Shown: positions 8,098-16,840 of the stretch, one piece after another | Layout of the letters: each line of letters begins with the position of its first letter | Numbering within the stretch: the first letter of the stretch is position 1 | Origin: Paenibacillus sp. S150 | GTDB taxonomy: Bacteria; Bacillota; Bacilli; Paenibacillales; Paenibacillaceae | Reading direction: 5' to 3' | Assembly: GCF_019352175.1 (NCBI RefSeq) | Contig: NZ_JACBYI010000058.1 | Coordinates: 1 to 34,593, forward strand | Length of the DNA: 34,593 nt | Program-made: the position numbers and the translations under genes | The notes under the pieces: model-generated | Told to the model about the DNA's origin: nothing | Database searches by the model: none | Seen by the model: only the letters and a program-made list of their open reading frames with translations

Positions 8098-10171
8098 TTG
8101 GCAAATGTTTTGTTCAGGATCACAAGATTGAATTTCAAAAGCATACGCATGAGAACATTCGCAACTATCCTGCCTGCTTTCCTCGTTACCCTGCTGCTTG
8201 TCGCGATTTTTTCCTACAACTACTCCAAAACGATTATCCAGCATCAAATTGAAGAAAAAATGAATTTGCAATTGTCTGATATTTCCAACGAAATTTCAGC
8301 CAATTTAAGCACCCACAGCAAAGTTCCGGAGGTCCTGGCCCGGGTTGTTGAAAATGGGGCATCCGGCTATACGCTGGAGCAATACAGGACTATGCTCAGC
8401 AGTGCGTTGGACTCGAACCGGGATACCTTTGGCGTGGGGATTTATTTTGAACCGGGCCGGTATAAGCCGAATGAAGCATTCTTCTCCTCCTATGCTTACC
8501 GCGATGGCGGAAATATAATCACTACTGAGCAATACAGCGATCCTTCCTACAATTATCCCGAGCAGGACTGGTACCAAATTGGCAGAGAGCACACAGGAAT
8601 TACCGACCCTTATTATGACGCCGGAACGGATACGACGATGACTACCTTTTCGGTGCCGTTTTTTGACGGCGGCGGGGCGCTGCTCGGCGTAATGACAGGC
8701 GACATTAATTTGAAGACACTGCAGGAAAAGATCGAGCAGGCCAAGGTCGGAGACACAGGCTGGGCGATATTGCTCGATAAGCAAGGCAATTACATAGCGG
8801 GACAGGACAAAGAAAAGATTATGAAGCTGAAAATTTCCGATGAGGACAACGCCAGTCTGGCTTCCGCTGGGAAGGAATTGCTGCAAAAGGACAGCGGCAT
8901 GGTTAAGTACTCCGATGCGGAGGCTGCCTACCAGCTGTATTATGAAAAGCTGCCCGCTACCGGTTGGGTGCTGGGCCTGGCTATTCCCGAGAATGAGCTG
9001 TATTCGCCTTTGAAGCCGCTGCTCCGCACGATTGTGCTGACTGGCTTGGCAGGACTGGCGGTTACCTTGTTCGCGGTTTACTTTTATAGCTTGTTCATTA
9101 CCCGCAGACTCGGTATGGTGAATGAGCTCTCGCAAAGAATGGCGGATGGCGATTTTACCCGCAAGCTGAATATACGCAGCGCAGATGAATTCGGCACCAT
9201 GGCCGGTTATATGAACCGGATGATTGAAAATCTAAGCAAGCTTTTGGGCAGGGTAGCGGGCAATTCGTTGCAGGTAGCAGCAACGTCGGAGCAATTAATG
9301 TCCAGTGCGGGCCAGACGAATCAAACTGCCGAGCATGTTGTGCAAGCCATTCAGGATATAGCCTCGGGAGCCGGCACCCAGCTTCAGGCGACCCGGTGAA
9401 TCGGCCAGAGCAATGGAGGAGATGGCAGCCGGTGTGCAGCGGATTGCCGAATCTTCTATGGAGGCGGCGGAAACGGCCGGTATGGTAGCCGCTCAGGCGC
9501 AGAATGGACACGAAATAATCAGCGGGGCGGTTGGGCGGATGAAAGAGATGGAGCTGTCGGCAACCCGTATCTCGGAGTTGATTCATTCCTTCGGTTCACG
9601 CTCTGGGCAGATTGGGAATATTGTCGGATTCATCACCGAGATCAGCAATCAAACCAGCATGCTTGCACTGAATGCGGCGATTGAGGCGGCACGGGCCGGG
9701 GAATACGGACGGGGCTTCTCGGTGGTAGCAGGCGAGGTTAAAAAACTATCGGAGCAAACGGCAGCAGCAGCGGGCCATATCAGCAGTCTGATTTCGGAGA
9801 TACAGTTGGAGAATCTCAAAGCCGCAGACTCCATGACCGCAAATGCCGTTATTGTGCAGGAAGGCTCCCGTATGGTTGGAGATGCAGGACAGCTGTTTGC
9901 CGGGATACTAAATGGAGTCGGGGGAATCCGCACGCAGATTCACGAGGTCTCTTCTTCCTCCCAGCAGCTGCTTGCCGGAACGGAGGAGCTGACCTCCACG
10001 GTTGAACATATGGCTGAAATTGCCGGGCAAGCTGTAAGCTATTCACAGAGCGTCGCCGCCTCTTCGGAGGAACAGCTGGCGTCTATGGGGGAGGTTGCCG
10101 GGGCTTCTACGCAGCTGGCCAAGACGGCTGACGACATGCGGACTGCAATTACGCGGTTCAAAGTAAGCTAA
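8098..10171 (+). pseudogene. methyl-accepting chemotaxis protein, disrupted by a +1 frameshift
   Basis: A chemoreceptor whose reading frame is broken. The first part (8098-9399) has a membrane anchor (TILPAFLVTLLLVAIFSY), a large extracellular Cache-type sensor, a second membrane helix (GLAGLAVTLFAVYF), HAMP, and the start of the signalling helix, ending SGAGTQLQATR at a TGA. The second part (to 10171) continues in another frame from ESARAMEEMAAGVQ through the signalling hairpin tip EISNQTSMLALNAAIEAARA. Removing one base near 9397 (the T in CGGTGAATC) restores a single protein of about 690 aa. The TTG at 8098 follows a G-rich site (TTAGGGGGGATTAA); ATG at 8149 is an alternative. Conservation on both sides suggests a very recent mutation or a sequencing error. 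The ligand is unknown. Confidence 0.85.
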
Positions 10172-10192
10172 CACCCAAGTAAAGGGCCGGTA

Positions 10193-10233
10193 AGCAAAGA
10201 GGCGGGCGTGTTCTCAAGACACCCGCCTCCTTG
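10193..10233 (+). terminator. GC-rich hairpin after the chemoreceptor, weak terminator
   Basis: GCAA and GAGGCGGG pair with CCCGCCTC and TTGC around a loop of about ten bases. No clear T-run follows, so termination is uncertain. It lies 22 bp after the receptor stop codon. Confidence 0.4.
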
Positions 10234-10731
10234 CTCTGGCGCCGTTTGGGCCAGAACAGAAGAGAAGGGAAGAGTGGGACGCTGGATATGATGCGCAGCT
10301 GTACTGCCCTGCGTCCCGGGTCGGAGCTTGGAGCGGGCGGAAGACCGATGGCAGGACACGGCTACAGGCATATACTGAATTCATTCTATCCTGAAATAAC
10401 ATTGTCCGGATTTGGGGCATTGTTATGGAAGCCTCGAATTTGGCGAAGCCCAATTGAGGGCCTTCCCCGAAAATTTCATCGTCTGAAGCGCCGCGATTGA
10501 GCGGCATGGATGTTTATTGCATATATGCTGCCGGTAGTGCAGCACAGAAAAGAGGATGAGGGCATGCTGAAGGCTGAAATAACTGCGGGACCCGGGTGCT
10601 TTTGAACCATTGGAGCTTACGCCCGCAGGAGCCGTGAACCCGGCAAAGGGACAGCTGTATCCGTGGGAGCACGGATTTTTGGCGTTTTTTAAGGAAGCTG
10701 ACGCGGAAGGAGCAATAAAAGGTATCTGGAA
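10234..10731 (+). other. decayed region without an intact gene
   Basis: No intact gene is visible over 500 bp. An ATG at 10564 starts MLKAEITAG, and a +1 shift just afterwards opens a frame reading DPGAFEPLELTPAG, then NPAKGQLYPWEHGFLAFFKE, which has natural-protein composition. This looks like a frameshifted remnant of an unrecognised gene running into the methyltransferase remnant. The function is unknown. Confidence 0.4.
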
Positions 10732-11076
10732 ATGTACAACAAAATCGCCCGTTTCTACCGCCTTTCCAATAAGGCTTATTTTGCGCTGAAATCCGGCGGG
10801 GAACGAAGCTATAGAATTCAATTTCTGTCTGAGCTTGAGCTGCGGGACGGAGACAGGGTGCTGGAGACATCGGCGGGAAGCGGCGACAACTTTCCTTATA
10901 TCCGGGAGCAGGCCGGGCTGTTCGGGCTGGATATCTCCAGCGGGATGCTGGATTATTTTGAACACGGGAAGGATGTGCCGGGCATTCCGGGACTGATTCC
11001 GGAGAATATGCTGGAGATCGGGTACAAGGAAGCCTGCAAAGGCATGATGTACTGCATTACGTTCAGAAAGCCATGA
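10732..11076 (+). pseudogene. SAM methyltransferase collapsed by internal deletion
   Basis: The 114-codon frame starts like a class I methyltransferase: MYNKIARFYRLSNKAYFAL, then the SAM-binding motif region VLETSAGSGDNFPYI and GLDISSGML. After about residue 75 it jumps directly to a tail (LIPENMLEIGYKEACKGM, then MYCITFRKP). The middle of the Rossmann domain is missing; family members usually have 190-250 residues. The frame remains open, so this looks like a clean internal deletion, and the product would not fold as an enzyme. The family resembles UbiE-like phospholipid or quinone methyltransferases. Surrounding sequence is also decayed. Confidence 0.65.
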
Positions 11077-11213
11077 TCCAAGCTGGCATACGGGGCGCCC
11101 CTGTGCGCTCAGGGAGTTATTTACATGTCATAAATCCTGATCTTTGTTTGCCTTATTTACACAGGAACGTTTAAACTATGAATATGTGATTTGAAGGCAG
11201 GAGGGAAACGGAA

Positions 11214-11777
11214 ATGGCGATCTATACACGAACGGGTGACAAGGGAGAGACATCGGTCATTGGCGGCCGTGTAGGCAAGGACGATGTCCGTGTCGAAGCC
11301 TACGGGACAATTGATGAGCTGAACAGCTTTGTCGGCCAGGCGCGCAGTCTGATGGAGGACGGGAGGTTCGCCGATGTGCGGGAGCAGCTGCTGGAGATTC
11401 AGCATGAGCTGTTCGACTGCGGGTCTGATCTGGCTTTTGTGAAGCTTAGCGAGAACAAATATAAGGTGACAAGCGGGATGGCAGAGCGCCTTGAAGGCTG
11501 GATCGATGCGCTGCAGGCGGAAAATCCGGTGCTGGAGCGCTTTATCCTGCCGGGAGGAAGCCAATTGTCATCGGTGCTGCATGTCTGCCGCACCGTCTGC
11601 CGCCGCGCGGAGCGGCGCGCAGTTACACTGGGACGGAGTGCGGATATCAACCCGGAGGCAGTGATCTATCTGAACCGGCTGTCGGATTACTTTTTTGCGC
11701 TGGCCCGCACGGCCAATACACGGCTGGAAGTTGCTGATGTAGAATATGTGCGCAGCAAAAAGGTGTTCCGCAATTAA
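11214..11777 (+). CDS. pduO: PduO-type cob(I)alamin adenosyltransferase
   Basis: A 187-aa cytoplasmic enzyme that transfers the adenosyl group of ATP to cob(I)alamin, giving the coenzyme form. The ATP-binding N-terminus IYTRTGDKGETSVIGG is canonical, followed by GTIDELNSFVGQAR and the signature helix VCRTVCRRAERRAV, and LNRLSDYFFALAR near the end. Length is normal for the family (B. subtilis YvqK type). A GCAGGAGGGAAACGGA site precedes the ATG. The pseudouridine synthase gene begins one base after its stop codon, so the two are probably translationally coupled. It lies 7 kb from the cobalamin operon and no riboswitch is visible upstream, so its expression is probably independent of B12 level. 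Confidence 0.92.
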   Translation: MAIYTRTGDKGETSVIGGRVGKDDVRVEAYGTIDELNSFVGQARSLMEDGRFADVREQLLEIQHELFDCGSDLAFVKLSENKYKVTSGMAERLEGWIDALQAENPVLERFILPGGSQLSSVLHVCRTVCRRAERRAVTLGRSADINPEAVIYLNRLSDYFFALARTANTRLEVADVEYVRSKKVFRN

Positions 11778-11778
11778 G

Positions 11779-12984
11779 ATGGCGACGGGCTATTATTCAC
11801 CAATTTCATATCAGGTGCCGCCTTCCGAGGACGGCTGGCTGCTTAAGACCCTCCTGCAGAAGCGGATGGGCGTATCCCGCAAGCTGCTGTCCCGGCTCAA
11901 AATGACGGACCAGGGCATTATGCTGAACGGAGAACGGGTCTATATCAGCGTGCGGGTCAATGCAGGGGATACCGTGGAGATCCGCATGGAGCAGGAGACC
12001 TCGGAGGACATTCTGCCGCAGCCGGTTCCTTTCGAGATCCTCTATGAGGATGAGCATCTGCTGGTCGTCAACAAGGCGGCGGGGATGATTGTGCATCCGA
12101 CCCACGGGCATTATACCGACACGCTGGCAAACGGAGTTGTCTATTACTGGGCGCAGAAGGGTGAGCAGTACCGCTTCCGCCCCGTCCACCGTCTGGATCA
12201 GGAGACCTCGGGCGTGCTGGTCATTGCGAAGAATCCTTACAGCCACCAGCATATTTCCGAGCAGATGATTGCCGGAACGGTGGACAAGCGCTACAACGCC
12301 TGGGTACACGGCGTTCCTGCTGTGCCGAGCGGCGATATCGACGGGCCGATCGACCGCGACCCGGCGGAGCCGCACCGGCGGATTGTGACGCCGGACGGCT
12401 ATCCTTCCCTGACCCGTTACGTGGTCAAGGAGGTTTACCCCGGCGCAGCAATGGTGGAGCTGAAGCTGGAGAGCGGCCGCACCCACCAGATCCGGGTGCA
12501 TATGGGCTCCATCGGCTGCCCGCTGATCGGCGACGGCATGTACCGGCACTGGCTCTACGGCAAGGCGGAGCTGGAACGGGTGGCGGGGCTGGACGCCGGA
12601 GAGCAGGCGGAGCTGGAACGGGTGGCGGAGCTGGACGCCGGGGAGCATGCGGAGCTGGAACGGGTGGCGGAGCTGGACGCCGGAGAGCAGGCGGAGCTGG
12701 AACGGGTGGCGGAGCTGGACGCCGGGGAGCAGGCAGAGCTGGAACGGTTGGCGGAGCTGGACGCCGGGGAGCATGCGGAGCTGGAACGGGTGGCGGAGCT
12801 GGACGCGTCCATTCCGCGCCAGGCGCTGCATGCGGTGCGGCTGTCCTTCCAGCACCCGGTGCTGCACACGGAGCTGGTCTTTGAAGCGCCGCTGCCCCCG
12901 GATCTGGCGCTGCTGCAGGCAAAGCTGCGGCAGGCGCCAGTGGCAGATGCCGACATTGTGCAAATCAAAGGTGAAATCCCTTGA
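11779..12984 (+). CDS. RluA/RluD-family pseudouridine synthase with repeat insertion
   Basis: A 401-aa RNA pseudouridine synthase. An S4-like N-terminal region (LLKTLLQKRMGVSRKLLSRLK) precedes the catalytic domain, with the HRLDQETSG motif whose Asp140 is the expected nucleophile, then SGRTHQIRVHM and QALHAVRLSFQHP. Between MYRHWLYGK and IPRQALHA an 81-residue insert made of 14-residue repeats replaces what is normally a short loop; without it the length (about 320 aa) is typical. The ATG lies one base past the adenosyltransferase stop codon. The specific uridine target (rRNA or tRNA) cannot be predicted; symbols such as rluD would be guesses among several paralogues. Confidence 0.88.
   Translation: MATGYYSPISYQVPPSEDGWLLKTLLQKRMGVSRKLLSRLKMTDQGIMLNGERVYISVRVNAGDTVEIRMEQETSEDILPQPVPFEILYEDEHLLVVNKAAGMIVHPTHGHYTDTLANGVVYYWAQKGEQYRFRPVHRLDQETSGVLVIAKNPYSHQHISEQMIAGTVDKRYNAWVHGVPAVPSGDIDGPIDRDPAEPHRRIVTPDGYPSLTRYVVKEVYPGAAMVELKLESGRTHQIRVHMGSIGCPLIGDGMYRHWLYGKAELERVAGLDAGEQAELERVAELDAGEHAELERVAELDAGEQAELERVAELDAGEQAELERLAELDAGEHAELERVAELDASIPRQALHAVRLSFQHPVLHTELVFEAPLPPDLALLQAKLRQAPVADADIVQIKGEIP
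12565..12807 (+). repeat. 42-bp (14-residue) in-frame tandem repeats inside the pseudouridine synthase
   Basis: Five full and one partial copy of a 42-bp unit encode AELERVAELDAGE(Q/H), all in frame: 81 codons in total. Copies differ by single bases (for example GLD in the first, RLAE in the fifth). The encoded segment is strongly acidic and predicted helical or coiled. It sits in a loop of the catalytic domain, before the final conserved strand. Confidence 0.93.
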
Positions 12985-13693
12985 TTTTGCCGCAAGTGGC
13001 CCGCCTGGCCGAATGAAAAAGCAAACCGGCCGGGCGGGCATCAACAACGGCAGTAATGCCGTTATTTCGGAGCAAACCGGCCGGGCGGGCATCAACAACG
13101 GCAGTAATGCCGTTATTTCGGAGCAAACCGGCCGGGCGGGCATCAACAAGGGCAGTAATGCCGTTATTTCGGAGCAAACCGGCCGGGCGGGCATCAACAA
13201 GGGCAGTAATGCCGTTATTTTGGAGCAAACCGGCCGGGCGGGCATCAACAAGGGCAGTAATGCCGTTATTTCGGAGCAAACCGGCCGGGCGGGCATCAAC
13301 AACGGCAGTAATGCCGTTATTTCGGAGCAAACCGGCCGGGCGGGCATCAACAACGGCAGTAATGCCGTTATTTCGGAGCAAACCGGCCAGGCGGGCATCA
13401 ACAACGGCAGTAATGCCGTTATTTCGGAGCAAACCGGCCAGGCGGGCATCAACAACGGCAGTAATGCCGTTATTTCGGAGCAAACCGGCGGGGCGGGCAT
13501 CAACAACGGCAGTAATGCCGTTATTTCGGAGCAAACCGTCCGGGCGGGCATCAACAACGGCAATAATGCCGTTATTTCGGAGCGAACCGTTGAATGAAAG
13601 GTAAAGCTACCTTTGATTTCGCTCAAAGTGGCCTATTGCGGAGTTTAGCATTTGAGCCTGCATATCCAGCCTGCAATTTAATCAAAATTTACA
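12985..13693. other. intergenic stretch filled by 51-bp tandem repeats
   Basis: No credible gene. All frames are open across the array because the unit length is divisible by three, but no ribosome binding site precedes the ATG near 13013, and the open frames extend on both strands. A roughly 21-bp imperfect direct repeat flanks the array (about 12982-13002 and 13612-13632, both TTGATTT...AAGTGGCC). Confidence 0.7.
13021..13590 (+). repeat. 51-bp tandem repeat array 1 (11 copies) with hairpin core
   Basis: Eleven full 51-bp units (starting at 13021 and every 51 bases to 13531) plus a 9-base partial. No unit has an indel. Each holds the core AACGGCA-GTAA-TGCCGTT (units 3-5 have one stem mismatch, unit 11 has loop ATAA) joined by a GC-rich spacer containing ACCGGCCGGGCGGGC. 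On the plus strand the loop GTAA fits the GNRA tetraloop pattern. A related array lies at 29041-29633. Confidence 0.95.
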
Positions 13694-13708
13694 TTGAAGG
13701 AGCAGCCG

Positions 13709-14074
13709 ATGAGCCAACTAAAAGTTTATCAATATCCGAAATGCGGCACCTGCCGCAGCGCTGTGAAATGGCTGAAGGAAGCAGGGCATGAGCTGGAGCT
13801 GCAGCATATCGCCGAGCAGCCGCCGACTGTATCTGAGCTGCGCGGGCTGCTGGCGAACAGCGGGCTTGAGCTGAAGAAGTTTTTTAATACCAGCGGCGAG
13901 GTCTACAAGAATCTCGGGCTGAAGGACAAGCTGCCGGATCTTAATGAAGAACAGCAGCTTGCACTGCTGTCCGGCAACGGCATGCTGATCAAACGTCCCA
14001 TTGTCACTGACGGCAAGCAGGTAACGGTGGGCTTCAAGGAAGAGCAGTATGCTGCGGCCTGGAGCCGGGACTGA
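13709..14074 (+). CDS. ArsC/Spx-fold protein (YusI-like)
   Basis: A 121-aa thioredoxin-fold protein of the arsenate reductase/Spx superfamily. The N-terminal YPKCGTCRSAVKWL carries a CXXC (Cys12, Cys15); later come KKFFNTSGEVYKNLGLK and LIKRPIVTDG, the family's conserved blocks (RPI loop). The ATG at 13709 has AAGGAG upstream; an in-frame TTG at 13694 would place the ribosome binding site inside the gene. It resembles the uncharacterised YusI/YffB branch, not a detoxifying ArsC: no ars genes are nearby. The redox role is inferred from the fold. Confidence 0.8.
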   Translation: MSQLKVYQYPKCGTCRSAVKWLKEAGHELELQHIAEQPPTVSELRGLLANSGLELKKFFNTSGEVYKNLGLKDKLPDLNEEQQLALLSGNGMLIKRPIVTDGKQVTVGFKEEQYAAAWSRD

Positions 14075-14089
14075 TTCTTTCTCCTTCTG

Positions 14090-14186
14090 GAGCCGGATGC
14101 AGCAAGAACCTGGAAAACAGGGGCTGGCGGCTGAAGGAAGTCCAGGCAGGCAACGCCGCCAAGCAGCTGCGGCTTACCCGAAAATA
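14090..14186 (+). other. possible C-terminal gene remnant
   Basis: Between the YusI-like and YpcP-like genes an open stretch reads CSKNLENRGWRLKEVQAG and ends NAAKQLRLTRK at a stop codon, without any start or ribosome binding site. It has natural-protein composition and may be the tail of a deleted gene. Not recognised. Confidence 0.25.
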
Positions 14187-14211
14187 AGAAGCTACTAAGG
14201 AGAGGTTACAC

Positions 14212-15138
14212 ATGAGTTCAGAAACAAAGGGCCGGGTAATGATCGTTGACGGAATGGCTCTGCTGTTCCGGGCTTTTTATGCGACCGCCTATGGAGGATA
14301 TATCCGCAAGACCAAGGCAGGCATGCCGACGAATGCGGTATACGGATTTTTGCAGTATTTTTTCGATGCGGTCAGCACGTTTGGGCCTTCCCATGTGGTC
14401 TGCTGCTGGGATATGGGGAAGGGGACCTTCCGCACCGAGAAGTATGACGGCTACAAATCGAACCGGATTGATGCGCCGCTGGAGCTGATTCCGCAGTTCG
14501 ATCTGGTCAAAGAGGTGGTGGCCGAGCTTGGCGTGCCGAATATCGGTCTGGCGGGCTATGAGGCGGATGACTGTATTGGCACCCTTGCCTCGTGCTACAG
14601 CGGAGAGTCCGAGGTCTATATTCTGACCGGGGATCATGACATGCTGCAGCTGGTCAGCGACAGCGTCAAGGTCGTAATTATGAAAAAAGGCCGCTCCAAT
14701 TACAAGGTGTACGATCCGGCGGAGCTGCTGGAGGAAAGGGGACTTACCCCTGCCCAGGTGATCGACCTGAAGGGCTTCATGGGCGACACCAGCGACAACT
14801 ATCCGGGGGTTCGCGGCATCGGCGAGAAAACGGCGCTGAAGCTGCTGACGGAATTCGGCACCGTCGAAGGTGTTATTGAGAATCTTCACCTGCTGCCCAA
14901 AGGGGTGCGGGCCAAAATCGAAGCCGATCTCGATATGCTCCATCTGTCCCGCGAGCTGGCGGAAATCCGCTGCGATGTACCGGTAGTCTGTACGCTTGGT
15001 GAATGCCTGTGGGAGCTGCAGCGGGAGAACGCGGCGCGAAAATTCCAGGAGCTGGAGTTCGGCAGTCTGATGCATCTTGTCGGCACAGTGCGGGATGAGC
15101 GGGGCATTGTGCAGATCGAGCTGGGGGATCTGGGCTAG
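14212..15138 (+). CDS. ypcP: 5'-3' exonuclease (YpcP-like, FEN family)
   Basis: A 308-aa stand-alone homologue of the 5'-nuclease domain of DNA polymerase I. MIVDGMALLFRAFYA is the N-terminal metal-site strand, CWDMGKGTFR and YKSNR follow, YEADDCIGT and TGDHDMLQLV hold metal-binding aspartates, and GFMGDTSDNYPGVRGIGEKTA is the helix-hairpin DNA-binding region. No polymerase domain follows. In B. subtilis YpcP takes part in RNA primer removal and repair alongside Pol I. The start has a CTAAGGAGAGG site. It ends before a strong terminator, so it is a single gene or the last of a short unit. Confidence 0.9.
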   Translation: MSSETKGRVMIVDGMALLFRAFYATAYGGYIRKTKAGMPTNAVYGFLQYFFDAVSTFGPSHVVCCWDMGKGTFRTEKYDGYKSNRIDAPLELIPQFDLVKEVVAELGVPNIGLAGYEADDCIGTLASCYSGESEVYILTGDHDMLQLVSDSVKVVIMKKGRSNYKVYDPAELLEERGLTPAQVIDLKGFMGDTSDNYPGVRGIGEKTALKLLTEFGTVEGVIENLHLLPKGVRAKIEADLDMLHLSRELAEIRCDVPVVCTLGECLWELQRENAARKFQELEFGSLMHLVGTVRDERGIVQIELGDLG

Positions 15139-15195
15139 GCTTGCGGCTCCTGCCAGACCGTTACCCTGAATTCTGACAAAATGAGTCTATAGCAG

Positions 15196-15238
15196 AAAAA
15201 GCGCTTCCTGAGCCGCGTGCGGCAGGGGGGCGCTTTTT
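15196..15238 (+). terminator. terminator after the exonuclease gene
   Basis: AAAAAGCGC and CCTG pair with CAGG and GCGCTTTTT around a GC-rich inner loop; the 3' arm supplies the T-run. It lies about 57 bp after the stop codon and insulates the abfA promoter. Confidence 0.85.
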
Positions 15239-15242
15239 ATTG

Positions 15243-15272
15243 TTGACGGATGCGAAGCAAGCCCTTTATAAT
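15243..15272 (+). promoter_or_regulatory. sigma-A promoter of abfA
   Basis: TTGACG (15243-15248), an 18-base spacer, then a perfect TATAAT (15267-15272). Transcription would start near 15279, inside the first operator-like palindrome. Confidence 0.75.
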
Positions 15273-15273
15273 G

Positions 15274-15309
15274 TTAATATACTTATTAAATAGTTAATAA
15301 ATATATTAA
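15274..15309. promoter_or_regulatory. paired operator-like palindromes upstream of abfA
   Basis: TTAATATACTTATTAA (15274-15289) and TTAATAAATATATTAA (15294-15309) lie back to back just past the -10 box. The first is nearly the reverse complement of the site in front of the ArsR-type regulator gene (18239-18255, TTAATAAGTATATTATT). The position over the transcription start fits repression. Confidence 0.7.
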
Positions 15310-15330
15310 TTTAAGAGAGGCGGCATTTAA

Positions 15331-16827
15331 ATGGCTCAGCGTGCAGTGCTTAATGCAGATATCCGCAAGGGAACGATTAACCGGAATATTTACGGACATT
15401 TCTCCGAGCATTTGGGACGGTGTATTTATGAGGGCATCTGGGTGGGAGAGGATTCTCCGATTCCGAATACCAACGGTATCCGCAATGATGTAGTGGAAGC
15501 GCTTAAGGAGATCAGGGTGCCGGTGCTGCGCTGGCCGGGAGGATGCTTTGCCGATGAGTACCACTGGAAGGACGGCATCGGAGCCCGTGAAGGACGCAAG
15601 CGGATGATTAACACCCACTGGGGCGGCACGGTGGAGAACAATCATTTTGGAACGCATGAATTTATGGAGCTGTGCGCGATGCTGGAATGCGAGCCGTATA
15701 TCAACGGCAATGTGGGCAGCGGAACAGTGCAGGAAATGTCCGAATGGGTGGAGTATCTGACCTTCAGCGGCGTTTCACCGATGGCTGAGCTGCGGGCAGA
15801 GAACGGACAGGAAGAAGCATGGGCGGTCAAATATTTTGGCGTGGGCAATGAGAACTGGGGCTGCGGCGGCAATATGCGTCCCGAATATTATGCTGATCTG
15901 TACCGCCGTTACCAGACTTATGTCCGCAATTATGGCGACAACCAAATCTACCGGATCGCCTGCGGGCCGAATGTCGATGATTACCGCTGGATGGAAGTAC
16001 TGATGCGTGAGGCTGCCCGCTTCATGGATGCGATCACGCTGCATTATTACACCATTCCGGGCCCGGATTGGCAGCATAAGGGGGCGGCTACCGGCTTTGA
16101 AACTTCCGAATATTTCTCCACACTGGAAAAAGCGCTGCGCATGGAAGAACTGGTTACGCGCCACAGCGCAATTATGGATAAATATGACCCTGAGAAGAGG
16201 GTTGGCCTGATTGTGGATGAATGGGGGACCTGGTATGATGTGGAGCCGGGCACGAACCCGGGTTTCCTGTACCAGCAGAATTCAATCCGCGATGCGCTGG
16301 TTGCCGGCCTTACGCTGAATATTTTCCACAAGCACAGTGACCGTGTACGGATGGCGAACATTGCCCAGACGATTAACGTGCTGCAGGCTGTCATTCTTAC
16401 CGAAGGCGACAAAATGCTACTGACTCCGACCTACCATGTATTCAATATGTATAAGGTGCATCAGGATGCTGAATTGCTGGATTTGACGCTGGACAGCGGG
16501 TCTTACAGCTTTGAGGGCAAGGAGATTCCGGAGGTATCGGCCTCGGCTTCGGTAACGGCAGAGGGTGTGATTCATATCAGCCTGTGCAATCTGAATCATG
16601 CGGCGGCGGCTGTGCTTCCGCTGGAATTGCGTGGTCTGGCCGGCAAACAGGCGGATATTGCCGGCACTACGCTTGCCGGGGCAGCGATTGATGCCCATAA
16701 CACGTTCAGCGAGCCGGAAGCGGTTGTTCCGCAGCCGTTCACTGCGTTTACCCTGGAAGGCGATACGCTTGCTGTGGAGCTGCCGGCGATGTCCGTAACG
16801 GTACTGGAAATTACACCGAAGGCATAG
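15331..16827 (+). CDS. abfA: alpha-L-arabinofuranosidase, GH51
   Basis: A 498-aa intracellular glycoside hydrolase of family 51, which releases terminal L-arabinofuranose from arabino-oligosaccharides. There is no signal peptide. Landmarks are INRNIYGHFSEHLGRCIYEG, VLRWPGGCFADEYHWKDGIG, the acid/base Glu174 in VGNENWGCGG, and the nucleophile Glu297 in LIVDEWGTWY, followed by a beta-sandwich C-terminus. Length matches family members. An AGAGAGG site precedes the ATG. It is transcribed from a clear sigma-A promoter overlapped by two palindromes shared with the nearby ArsR-type regulator gene, implying that this regulator controls it. Confidence 0.95.
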   Translation: MAQRAVLNADIRKGTINRNIYGHFSEHLGRCIYEGIWVGEDSPIPNTNGIRNDVVEALKEIRVPVLRWPGGCFADEYHWKDGIGAREGRKRMINTHWGGTVENNHFGTHEFMELCAMLECEPYINGNVGSGTVQEMSEWVEYLTFSGVSPMAELRAENGQEEAWAVKYFGVGNENWGCGGNMRPEYYADLYRRYQTYVRNYGDNQIYRIACGPNVDDYRWMEVLMREAARFMDAITLHYYTIPGPDWQHKGAATGFETSEYFSTLEKALRMEELVTRHSAIMDKYDPEKRVGLIVDEWGTWYDVEPGTNPGFLYQQNSIRDALVAGLTLNIFHKHSDRVRMANIAQTINVLQAVILTEGDKMLLTPTYHVFNMYKVHQDAELLDLTLDSGSYSFEGKEIPEVSASASVTAEGVIHISLCNLNHAAAAVLPLELRGLAGKQADIAGTTLAGAAIDAHNTFSEPEAVVPQPFTAFTLEGDTLAVELPAMSVTVLEITPKA

Positions 16828-16840
16828 AAGGAGCATTGCT

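Noticed and set aside
13021..13590. CRISPR array
   Set aside because: The whole 51-bp unit is repeated, including the part that would be the spacer; there are no unique spacers and no cas genes.
13013..13597. Repeat protein with 17-residue TGRAGINNGSNAVISEQ units
   Set aside because: No ribosome binding site precedes the ATG, all frames are open on both strands because 51 is divisible by 3, and the homologous array at 29041 has single-base indels that break any frame.
11806..13626. 606-codon open frame on the minus strand
   Set aside because: It is antisense to the well-supported pseudouridine synthase and the repeat array; its openness follows from GC-rich codons and repeats.
13694..13708. 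TTG start for the YusI-like protein
   Set aside because: AAGGAG would lie within the coding part; the ATG at 13709 has it at normal spacing.
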